34,789 nt of DNA from Actinobacillus porcinus. GTDB lineage: Bacteria > Pseudomonadota > Gammaproteobacteria > Enterobacterales > Pasteurellaceae. Where the stretch lies: NCBI RefSeq assembly GCF_901764995.1, contig NZ_CABFKI010000018.1, positions 1-34,789 on the forward strand, given 5' to 3'. Below the pieces are notes generated by a model. The model searched no databases. It was not told the DNA's origin and worked only from the letters and a program-made list of their open reading frames with translations. How positions within the stretch are numbered: the first letter of the stretch is position 1; the number at the start of each line of letters is the position of its first letter. The translations under genes and the position numbers were made by a program. Shown piece by piece: positions 23,364 to 31,722 of the stretch.

Positions 23364-23496
23364 GCGTTAGCTGATGATAAGCGATGGGGGTTGCAACTTG
23401 TTTGTGGGCCCCATTGTTTTTCTGGAAATGATATTTTTGATTTTAAATATCAATTAATTTATCATTATTTATTGGTTAAAGCTATTAAATGAATAG

Positions 23497-23525
23497 TTAG
23501 ACAAATTCCGCCAAAAGCCTATACT
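23497..23525 (+). promoter_or_regulatory. Sigma-70 promoter of the dps-like gene
   Basis: -35 TTAGAC (23497-23502), a 17-bp spacer, and -10 TATACT (23520-23525). It lies 58 bp before the Dps-family start. The rest of the 220-bp gap after the SnoaL-like gene shows nothing clear. Confidence 0.65.
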
Positions 23526-23583
23526 TGTTCACAAGTTCCGATTTTACACGGAATTCATCTCAACAAATAAGAAGGAAAATATT

Positions 23584-24012
23584 ATGTCAGCAGTAAACAC
23601 ACTCAAAACTTTACATGCCACAATCAAAACATTCACTTTTGAAATGCAAAAATATCATTGGATGGTAAAAGGCAAAAACTTCTACAATCTACATAATGCT
23701 TTTGAAGAGCTTTATGATTGGGGCTTTGAACAAGAAGATGAAGTAGCTGAACGTTTGCTAATTATTGGCAGCGAGCCGTTGCTTTCTGTTGAAGAAGTAC
23801 AGGCATTGAACAAAATTGTGGTATTGCCAAAAGTGGATTTAGCGGAAGGGAAAATGATCGCTAATCTTAAAGCATCATTAGAAACCATTTTAGCTATTGC
23901 TCGTCAAGGTTTAGAAGCGGTTGGCGATGATGTCGGCACAGACGCGTTGCTTTCTGATCTTGTTGCGGATCTCGAAAAACGTTTGTGGATGTTAAATGCT
24001 TATTCTGCTTAA
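23584..24012 (+). CDS. Dps-family ferritin-like DNA-protection protein
   Basis: 142 residues. The Dps ferroxidase signature is present: H25 (KYHWMVKG), H37 and E41 (LHNAFEELYDW), D52 and E56 (EDEVAERLL). Dps proteins form 12-subunit cages that oxidise and store iron and protect DNA from peroxide. The N-terminus is short and has few basic residues, so DNA binding may be weak or absent. AAGGA precedes the ATG. It has its own sigma-70 promoter and a strong terminator. It fits the stress theme of the region. Some relatives are annotated simply as DNA starvation/stationary-phase protection proteins. Confidence 0.9.
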   Translation: MSAVNTLKTLHATIKTFTFEMQKYHWMVKGKNFYNLHNAFEELYDWGFEQEDEVAERLLIIGSEPLLSVEEVQALNKIVVLPKVDLAEGKMIANLKASLETILAIARQGLEAVGDDVGTDALLSDLVADLEKRLWMLNAYSA

Positions 24013-24040
24013 TGGTAAGCTCAGCCCATAAAATGAATAA

Positions 24041-24071
24041 AAAAAACCGCACTTTTCAGCGCGGTTTTTTT
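24041..24071 (+). terminator. Terminator of the dps-like gene with uptake core
   Basis: AAAAAACCGC and GCGGTTTTTTT flank ACTTTTCAGC, giving a strong rho-independent terminator. It contains ACCGCACTT (24046-24054). The group II intron 3' end lies about 20 bp beyond it. Confidence 0.9.
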
Positions 24072-24092
24072 GCTATTTAAGCTAACAAGAAA

Positions 24093-24130
24093 TCGGGTAG
24101 CCAATTTGTATTACTACAACTTAGCCCCCT
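24093..24130 (-). ncRNA. Group II intron domain VI
   Basis: The minus strand reads GGGGGCTAAGTTGTAG, then TAATACAAATTGGCTACCC. The arms pair to form a hairpin with unpaired adenosines on the 3' side as branch-point candidates. It directly follows domain V. Confidence 0.65.
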
Positions 24131-24132
24131 AA

Positions 24133-24166
24133 GAACTGTACAAGCAAATTTCTCTGCATACAGCTC
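24133..24166 (-). ncRNA. Group II intron domain V
   Basis: A 34-nt hairpin on the minus strand: GAGCTGTATGCA, loop AGAGAAATT, TGCTTGTACAGTTC. It has the AGC triad, the GAAA loop and the paired GAGCTGTA/TACAGTTC base of domain V, the catalytic core. Confidence 0.85.
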
Positions 24167-24184
24167 AAGCCTTTCTATTAACTG

Positions 24185-25912
24185 CTACGCAGTCGGTTTC
24201 GCAACGTTCAAATTCAGGCGATGAATTTGTTGGTGACACTCGGGATGTACTAAACATCTGTTATTTAGTGAATCTGTTCCACCATACATTTTGTAAATTA
24301 TATGATGATCGTGCCAGCCGCTTTCTTTCGTTATTGACGTATTACACAATGCACATTTTCCTTTCTGCTCTTTGTAAAGAGCTTGCCATTGCTGCCTGTG
24401 TGATTGTTCATCATACATTCTGGCTTGAGCAAGGTTTTCTCCATACATTTCCCATTCAGGTAAAAATGGCTTGTATTGTGATTTTATCTTTCTGTGTCGC
24501 TTAATTTTCACATATCCACAATAGAGTAAATCTATTGGGATTTGTTCTCCTTTATTACTGTTGGTGACTGTGCCGAAAATCCAATTCCGAGTTGCATTTG
24601 AATAAAAGTATTTCTCTTTAATCCAGATTTTTCCTTTGTTTGGATGTCTTCGTCTGCACCAACGCCATAAGGCTTTCCAAATTAAACTATCCATTCGGTT
24701 AAATATCACTTTAGCCACAACGTGTTTATGATAGTTTGTCCAACCTCTTATCATTGGATTTAATACTTTTATTAGGTCATCTTGTTTCGCCATTTTCATT
24801 TTTGAAATTGATTGTTTTACCTTGTCATAAAATGCTTTTGCGTTTTTCTTACTTGGTTTAATAATCAATTTTTTATCAAAACGTTTAACAGTCCAACCTA
24901 AAAAGTCAAATCCGTGTTCGATATGCACTACCTTGGTTTTACTTTCCGATAAGGAAAGTCCTCTTTCTGCAAGAAAGTTTTTCACCATAGGGATAACTTG
25001 TTCTTCCAGTAATTCTTTTGATATACCTGAAATAATAAAGTCATCTGCATACCTAACGAGGTATGTCCGATGTTTTGCTATTTTAAGACTATTCTTTGCA
25101 CCAAAGTGCTTGATTAGCTCTTTTTCTAACCCATCTAACGCCATATTTGCCAACGTTGGAGAGATAATACCACCTTGCGGTGTCCCCTCCGTTGTTGGTT
25201 TTAGTTGACCGAACTCAACAACACCTGATTTTAACCATTTCTTGAGTATTCGCTTATTCATTGGAATATGCTTGAGTAGCCAGTCGTGGTTAATAAAATC
25301 AAAACAACCATGTATATCTGCATCCAGTACCCATTCTGCCATTTGGCGAGATTGGTTTCCTTTTGTTGAAAATATACTATGTATATGTGATATAGCATCT
25401 GCCGTTGAACGGTTTAATCTAAATCCATACGAATTATTGTCTGCTGTTGTTTCTGCTATGGGTTGCAATGCTAGTAAATACAACATTTGCATTGCTCTAT
25501 CTTTCATCGTGGGTATGCCTAATGGACGTTTCTTCCCATTTGACTTTGGAATGAAAACCCGTCTTAATGGTTTAGGTTGATACCCTTTACTTGATAGATC
25601 TTGTATAGCAATCCATTTGGATTCAGGTGTATCCCAAATCCGTTTATCAATACCAGCGGTTCGTTTGCCTGTATTTTCCGTCACCCGTCGTACTGCTAAT
25701 GCTTTTGCATAAAACGAGTGGGTAAGCATTCGTTGTAATTTTTTAACCTTACGCCAATTGCTTTCCTGTGTTGCCTTCGCAATCCGCACCTGCATTCCTT
25801 TCACATATCGGTTTGCTTTATACCAATTGATATAATGCCATTGCGATATATGTGAGGTCGCTGGAGCTAGACTGCTTACTAATTTCTTAGTATGATGAGT
25901 TTGCTCTTTCAT
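24185..25912 (-). CDS. ltrA: Group II intron reverse transcriptase/maturase with HNH endonuclease
   Basis: 575 residues. The N-terminal RT-0 region is [37 protein letters not shown]. The reverse transcriptase core has [33 protein letters not shown], the [10 protein letters not shown] motif, and catalytic YADD at 288-291. The thumb and maturase domain X includes [20 protein letters not shown]. The C-terminal HNH endonuclease spans about 520-563: CALC, HDHH, then C553 and C559. All catalytic motifs are present. It promotes splicing of its own intron and target-primed reverse transcription at DNA sites. GGAGG is just upstream of ATG 25912. It is encoded inside intron domain IV. Confidence 0.95.
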   Translation of the reverse strand: MKEQTHHTKKLVSSLAPATSHISQWHYINWYKANRYVKGMQVRIAKATQESNWRKVKKLQRMLTHSFYAKALAVRRVTENTGKRTAGIDKRIWDTPESKWIAIQDLSSKGYQPKPLRRVFIPKSNGKKRPLGIPTMKDRAMQMLYLLALQPIAETTADNNSYGFRLNRSTADAISHIHSIFSTKGNQSRQMAEWVLDADIHGCFDFINHDWLLKHIPMNKRILKKWLKSGVVEFGQLKPTTEGTPQGGIISPTLANMALDGLEKELIKHFGAKNSLKIAKHRTYLVRYADDFIISGISKELLEEQVIPMVKNFLAERGLSLSESKTKVVHIEHGFDFLGWTVKRFDKKLIIKPSKKNAKAFYDKVKQSISKMKMAKQDDLIKVLNPMIRGWTNYHKHVVAKVIFNRMDSLIWKALWRWCRRRHPNKGKIWIKEKYFYSNATRNWIFGTVTNSNKGEQIPIDLLYCGYVKIKRHRKIKSQYKPFLPEWEMYGENLAQARMYDEQSHRQQWQALYKEQKGKCALCNTSITKESGWHDHHIIYKMYGGTDSLNNRCLVHPECHQQIHRLNLNVAKPTA

Positions 25913-26584
25913 ACTTACCTCCGTTGAGAGATAAGTTTTCTTGGTAAATTAATAGTACCTCTTTCAGTTTGGACACCTCAAGAGTTGCTATTATTACCAA
26001 TAGACTTACACTCTTGAGTTATCGCTAAGGATAAAGAGTGCGTGCGTTGGTTTTGTTTGATTTTTTTCAATCAGCAAGCCAACGCTCGCTTTTATCCCAT
26101 CTAAACTTTAAAGGAATTTGTCAGACATCTTGCGATGAAAGACCGGTTAGAAGTCTGCACCCTTTCGGGTTAGGTCATATTTCATACCCTATTTGTATCA
26201 TTACAGTACAACCTTCGCTTTCTCTAACTTCTTTTACCTACACCTCCAACAGCATTGCTTACGCGTTGCCTGCCTTTTCAGGCAGAAATATAGGCTTACC
26301 AAGTTCCATTATTACTACACGGATAGGGAAGATATAGTCTGTTTCCCGACAGTGTTTATGATGACGTATCCCAAGGCTAAAATGAGATAACCCACTGCAT
26401 ACCTTTTGGTTCAAGCCGATAGCGACCGTAGGCTTGTTCTACATAACGAGAATTACGACTATTCACTTACGTTTATCTTTCTATCCAACCTAGCCCCTCA
26501 ACCCAATGGTCGTTTCGAGTCTCTTATTAATACCTCACAATATTAATAACCTTATCGGGGGTACATTGTCAGGAAGCTCCGCAC

Positions 26585-27495
26585 AAAACCGTTGCCGGTT
26601 ATGCACTATCCCTAGGTTACTGTTAGTCATATAACAGGTTACACTCATTTATTTCTTCGCAACTGCATATATCAACGTTGAAACAAATTGTAACAATAGT
26701 AATAACAGCTTACTCATACTTAACTAAGTTGTTACCTAATACAGCAATAAATAAGCCTTTGCTGGTTTGCTTTAAAACTTACTTTATCCATTAAACAAAT
26801 GTTTAATAGTACTTTGTTTACGTTTAATCCTCTAATAGGAAATAACTAACCTTTAACAAATAAAAGCTCATTTGTTAGTAATGATTATTTCAATGAAAGG
26901 GGATTTGGGTAAATTTAGACCGAGAAGTAGCCGTGCTGTTCCGCAAGCCATTCACGGACAACTATTACTTTCAAGTTGCTGAGAGTGTTTCTTAATAAAA
27001 GAATATCCCGAAGTACAGTAAATAAAGATAAGTGTAAAGGTGGCAACCAAATAGAAGAAATTCCACTTTCTTCTACTCGAACCGTCTCAGATTGCTACGG
27101 TATCTTTCGGACTTTATTTATAGTAGGGTTGAATAATCATTCTTTATGGACGATATGACGTTTTGGATTTGACCCAAGTCACTCTATAAATAGGCGACTA
27201 ACGGTAGTCCTATCTTTCGATAACGGATCTTGCTTGCTTACTCCTCTTAATATTTATCTAAATATTAAGTACATAAAAGTGAAGACCATACCTTATTACC
27301 GCATAAAGTTGGAGATATTCTTACCAACTTAGAACTAGATCTTGAGCAACGCTCCTTTTCTAGTCTGCTACCCAAACTCTTCCCGAGAAGATCTGAATAG
27401 TCAAGAGAAAGCTACATTACATAGCTTTCTCTTAATTGAGTTAAATCCTTGATATATAAGGATTTAACCCCCAGTAAGCACGACACTTGTCGCAC
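26585..27495 (-). ncRNA. Hairpin-rich segment, probable 5' part of a second group II intron
   Basis: The region has no credible gene. Its minus strand starts GTGCGACAAGTGTCG at 27495, directly after the TAA of gap, as a group II 5' end would. TTAGTC near plus 27195-27200 could pair with GGCTAA, the last bases of the gap exon, as an EBS1-IBS1 contact. Perfect stems occur at 27440-27468 (11 bp), 27403-27433 (12 bp), 27246-27269 (10 bp), 27308-27330 (6 bp), 27054-27073 (7 bp), 26855-26876 (7 bp), 26791-26808 (7 bp) and 26622-26639 (6 bp), plus GAAA- and GCAA-capped hairpins. No second domain V was found, so it looks truncated. It could instead be another structured RNA or a gap 3' region. Confidence 0.5.
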
Positions 27496-28539
<1,044 letters not shown>

Positions 28540-28562
28540 TTAAACAAAATTATCACGATTCA

Positions 28563-28584
28563 GTTTACTTATTTTTGAGTAAAC
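28563..28584 (-). promoter_or_regulatory. Hairpin in the gap 5' leader
   Basis: Perfect 7-bp stem GTTTACT/AGTAAAC with an 8-base loop, between the gap -10 and its start codon. It may affect mRNA stability. Function unknown. Confidence 0.4.
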
Positions 28585-28601
28585 CTAGTCGTCACTTTGC
28601 G

Positions 28602-28629
28602 ATTATAGCACGGTTTCTTTTCAGAACAA
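28602..28629 (-). promoter_or_regulatory. Probable sigma-70 promoter of gap
   Basis: On the minus strand, -35-like TTGTTC (28629-28624), a 16-bp spacer, and a perfect -10 TATAAT (28607-28602), about 87 bp before the ATG. The long leader would contain the 28563-28584 hairpin. Confidence 0.6.
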
Positions 28630-28795
28630 TCCAGACTATGAAAATAACTATAACAAATAAGCTTTATGTGATCTATGTCAAATTTTTAAAGAAAATTTAA
28701 TCGCTCGAAAAAACGCCGAAAAATTTCCCCGCACTTTTTGATAAATTTTGGCATAATAGCAATAAGGTTAATTCCATTGTGTAAAAGGAAATTCT

Positions 28796-29422
28796 ATGTC
28801 TCAAGGTAACTTATATATTTTGTCTGCACCGAGTGGCGCGGGTAAGTCTTCATTGATTGCAGCATTGCTAGAAAAAGATATGGCGAAGAAAATGATGGTG
28901 TCGGTTTCTCATACTACGCGCCAACCGCGCCCAGGTGAAGAAAATGGGGTTCATTATCATTTTGTTGATGTGGCTGAATTTGAGCTACTGATTGACCAAG
29001 GGGCTTTTTTAGAATACGCGAAAGTATTTGGGGGGAATTATTACGGTACTTCATTGCCTGCAATTGAAAAAAATCTTGCGGCAGGCATTGATGTGTTTTT
29101 GGATATTGATTGGCAAGGCGCACAACAAATTCGTGAGAAAGTGCCTAGCGTAAAAAGCATTTTTATTTTACCGCCTTCTTTGGCAGAGCTGGAACGCCGT
29201 TTGATTGGGCGTGGGCAAGATAGTTCAGATGTCATTGCTGAACGGATGTCAAAGGCGATGGATGAAATTTCCCATTATAATGAATACGATTATGTCATTG
29301 TAAATGATAATTTTGAGCAGGCTTTAGCGGATTTACAAAGTATTTTGCGTGCAGAAAAATTAACTTTAGGCTATCAAGATAGTCAAAATCGCGCGTTGAT
29401 TCAGGAACTACTGGCAAAATAA
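28796..29422 (+). CDS. gmk: Guanylate kinase
   Basis: 208 residues. P-loop APSGAGKSS (11-19), the GMP-binding [20 protein letters not shown] with [15 protein letters not shown], and the [11 protein letters not shown] and [13 protein letters not shown] segments of the lid and core. It phosphorylates GMP to GDP for nucleotide synthesis. AAGGA precedes the ATG. It is first in the run gmk-rpoZ-spoT-recG. The grouping links guanine nucleotide supply, omega (which contributes to a ppGpp site on RNA polymerase in E. coli) and SpoT. Confidence 0.97.
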   Translation: MSQGNLYILSAPSGAGKSSLIAALLEKDMAKKMMVSVSHTTRQPRPGEENGVHYHFVDVAEFELLIDQGAFLEYAKVFGGNYYGTSLPAIEKNLAAGIDVFLDIDWQGAQQIREKVPSVKSIFILPPSLAELERRLIGRGQDSSDVIAERMSKAMDEISHYNEYDYVIVNDNFEQALADLQSILRAEKLTLGYQDSQNRALIQELLAK

Positions 29423-29484
29423 CTTGGGTTTTAGTATCATAAACAACCCTTTTTAAGAAATAGACATCACTTTGGAGTAAAAAT

Positions 29485-29790
29485 ATGGCTCGTGTAACAG
29501 TACAAGAAGCTGTTGAGAAAATTGGTAACCGTTTTGATTTAATTTTAACGGCTGCGCGCCGCGCAAGACAATTGCAATTAAACCAGCGTGAACCTTTGGT
29601 GCCTGAAGAAAATGATAAACCAACGGTTATTGCATTACGCGAAATTGAAAAAGGCTTAATCAACAACGACATTATGAATATGCAAGAGCGTCAAGATGTG
29701 TTAGCTCAAGAGAAAGTAGAAACAGAAGCGGTTTCTTTATTAACAGAGCCAAGTTTGACGCAAGCTAGTTTTGTGGATGTTGAAGCTTAA
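29485..29790 (+). CDS. rpoZ: RNA polymerase omega subunit
   Basis: 101 residues. The conserved start [30 protein letters not shown] is diagnostic, followed by [17 protein letters not shown]. Omega helps assemble RNA polymerase around beta-prime and forms part of one ppGpp-binding site in E. coli. GGAG precedes the ATG. The C-terminal 35 residues are acidic and poorly conserved. It lies 62 bp after gmk and 69 bp before spoT on the same strand. Confidence 0.97.
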   Translation: MARVTVQEAVEKIGNRFDLILTAARRARQLQLNQREPLVPEENDKPTVIALREIEKGLINNDIMNMQERQDVLAQEKVETEAVSLLTEPSLTQASFVDVEA

Positions 29791-29859
29791 TTAAAGCTAT
29801 ATTTCTTATCGATTTGCACGTTCACGTTTAGTTATTGATTTTATAAAAAGGTATTGTTT

Positions 29860-31719
29860 ATGGAACTCTTTGCCCCTTTAGATAAAATTATTCAGGCTTA
29901 TTTGCCTAAAGAACAAATTAAATTAGTTGAACGTGCATTTGTTATCGCTCGTGATGCCCACGAAGGGCAATATCGTTCAAGTGGCGAACCCTATATTACC
30001 CACCCGGTTGCGGTTGCCGCTATTATTGCGGAAATGCGTCTTGATCATGAAGCGGTAATGGCGGCATTATTGCATGACGTTATTGAAGATACACCTTATA
30101 CAGAAGAACAATTAGCTGCTGAATTTGGTCATCATGTGGCTGAAATTGTTGAAGGTGTTTCTAAACTTGACAAACTTAAATTTCGTACACGTCAGGAAGC
30201 ACAAGCTGAAAGCTTCCGCAAAATGATTTTGGCGATGACCAAAGATATTCGAGTTGTGCTGATTAAGCTTGCTGACCGTACGCATAATATGCGGACATTA
30301 GGTGCGTTGCGTCCAGATAAACGCCGCCGTATTGCGCAAGAAACTCTTGAGATTTATAGTCCATTAGCCCATCGCTTAAGGATTGAGCATATTAAAAATG
30401 AACTTGAAGATCTTTGTTTCCAAGCGATGCATCCACAGCGTTATGCGGTTATCAACCGCGTCATACAAGACGCTCGAGCGAAAGGCAAAGAATTAATTCA
30501 GCCGATTTTAGATAATCTTTCTGAATCGCTACATAAAGCGGGTATCCCTTCGCGAGTTTATGGGCGAGAAAAACCCGCTTTTTACATTTATCAATCCATA
30601 AAAAATCATTCTCAAAAATTTCGGACTATCTTGGATATTTATAACTTCCGAGTCGTTACGCATAATGTGGATGATTGTTATCGTGCGTTAGGCTGTGTCC
30701 ATCATTTATACAAGCCTAGAGCAGGGCAGATCAAAGATTATATTGCTGTTCCAAAAACCAATGGTTATCAGGCTTTGCATACGGCTACTATTGGTGCGAA
30801 AGGTATTCCTGTCGCTGTTCAAATCCGTACAGAAGAAATGGATAAAATTGCCAAAATGGGCGTAACGGCGCATTGGATGGTGAAACAAGATGGCAAAACA
30901 GATAATACGACCGCGCAAATTAAAGCACAACGTTGGTTAGAAAATATTATCGAATTGCAACAAAGTGCGGGCAATTCTTTCGAGTTTATTGAAAGTGTGA
31001 AATCTGACTTGTTTAGCCATGAGATTTATGTATTTACGCCTAAAGGTCGTATTATCGAGTTACCCGAAGGGGCGACAGCCATTGATTTTGCCTATGCTGT
31101 ACATACTGATGTGGGGGATTCTTGTGCCGGGGCAATTGTTGATCGCGCTGATTATCCGTTAACACGCCCATTAGTATCAGGACAAACGGTAGATATCGTA
31201 ACGTCACCAAGTGCCAAACCACGAGAAAGTTGGTTGAACGCCGTGGTGACAGGACGCGCTAAATCAAAAATTCGTCAAGCATTGAAAACGCAAGAAGAAC
31301 AGACCGCACTTTTTGTACCGGCACGCATTTATCATTATGCGGATTGTTGTCATCCTATTGCGGGAGATAAAGTACGAGCTTATGAGTCTGTATCCAATGA
31401 ATGGGTGGTTCACCATGCAAATTGTCAAAGTTTGGTGCGTCACCCTGAAAGTATTGATCTTCAAATTGAAAACGAAGGACAAGATTTTGAAGTGGAATTG
31501 CGTGTATCATTCCAAAATTCAGCGGACTTGGGCAATTTGTTAGTAGCCATTACGTCTGCCCATAGCAATATTCATTCTGTTTGGTCAGAAGATGATGAGA
31601 AAAGTAGTTTTGCTATTTTATTAATTACCGCTAAAGATACTAAACATTTGACAACTATTGTGCGTAAAATCCAAAGTTTACCGAATGTTATCTCAGTGAC
31701 CCGTAACGTGAATGCGTAA
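29860..31719 (+). CDS. spoT: Bifunctional (p)ppGpp synthetase/hydrolase SpoT, lacking much of its central region
   Basis: 619 residues from ATG 29860 (AAAAAGG upstream; the TTG at 29854 is less likely). Domains: HD hydrolase with HDVIED at 72-77, synthetase with GREKPAFYIYQSIKNHSQKF at 235-254 and KTNGYQALHT, TGS at about 386-448, a zinc-finger-like region with ADCCHPIAGD at 494-503, and a C-terminal ACT domain ending PNVISVTRNVNA. Only about 20 residues separate IRQALKTQ (478) from the CCHPI region. In E. coli SpoT, about 702 residues from memory, that stretch is about 75 longer and contains the helical domain. The short linker is encoded partly by the uptake core ACCGCACTT (31303-31311). 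Hydrolase and synthetase motifs are intact, so it should be functional. Confidence 0.95.
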   Translation: MELFAPLDKIIQAYLPKEQIKLVERAFVIARDAHEGQYRSSGEPYITHPVAVAAIIAEMRLDHEAVMAALLHDVIEDTPYTEEQLAAEFGHHVAEIVEGVSKLDKLKFRTRQEAQAESFRKMILAMTKDIRVVLIKLADRTHNMRTLGALRPDKRRRIAQETLEIYSPLAHRLRIEHIKNELEDLCFQAMHPQRYAVINRVIQDARAKGKELIQPILDNLSESLHKAGIPSRVYGREKPAFYIYQSIKNHSQKFRTILDIYNFRVVTHNVDDCYRALGCVHHLYKPRAGQIKDYIAVPKTNGYQALHTATIGAKGIPVAVQIRTEEMDKIAKMGVTAHWMVKQDGKTDNTTAQIKAQRWLENIIELQQSAGNSFEFIESVKSDLFSHEIYVFTPKGRIIELPEGATAIDFAYAVHTDVGDSCAGAIVDRADYPLTRPLVSGQTVDIVTSPSAKPRESWLNAVVTGRAKSKIRQALKTQEEQTALFVPARIYHYADCCHPIAGDKVRAYESVSNEWVVHHANCQSLVRHPESIDLQIENEGQDFEVELRVSFQNSADLGNLLVAITSAHSNIHSVWSEDDEKSSFAILLITAKDTKHLTTIVRKIQSLPNVISVTRNVNA

Positions 31720-31722
31720 GCT

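Larger units (their letters stand above)
24092..26584 (-). mobile_element. Group II intron with encoded reverse transcriptase
   Basis: On the minus strand the element begins GTGCGGAGCTTCCTGAC at 26584 and ends CTACCCGAT at 24092, about 2.49 kb. About 670 nt of ribozyme domains I-III precede the reading frame, which lies in domain IV. Domain V (24133-24166) and domain VI (about 24093-24130) follow. The 5' GUGYG and the 3' AY end match group II rules. The sequence after domain V (GTTCTTAGGGGG) resembles chloroplast-like-class bacterial introns as I recall them. The 3' side is about 20 bp from the dps terminator. The 5' side abuts the hairpin-rich segment at 26585-27495. The frame is intact, so the element may be active. 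Confidence 0.8.

Noticed and set aside
1-24070. CRISPR array or tRNA genes
   Set aside because: No regularly spaced repeats and no cloverleaf sequences were seen. The repeated palindromes are dispersed and belong to the uptake-signal family.
26272-26290. CAGGCAG-type sequence inside the intron as a Neisseria uptake sequence
   Set aside because: It is one arm of a local hairpin (CTGCCTGAAAAGGCAG) in the ribozyme and is explained by RNA pairing.
26976-27158. Open frame of 60 codons on the plus strand in the non-coding segment
   Set aside because: No recognisable motif, no ribosome site, and it runs antisense through hairpins of the probable intron RNA. It is most likely chance.
24185-27495. 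A single 3.4-kb group II intron from 27495 to 24092
   Set aside because: It would place nearly 1.6 kb before the reading frame, far more than usual. A second GTGCG end at 26584 gives the expected 670 nt. I kept it only as an alternative.
28736-28756. TTGATA and CATAAT as a gmk promoter
   Set aside because: The spacing is only about 8 bp. The CATAAT may be a -10, but no convincing -35 was found, so it is not annotated.
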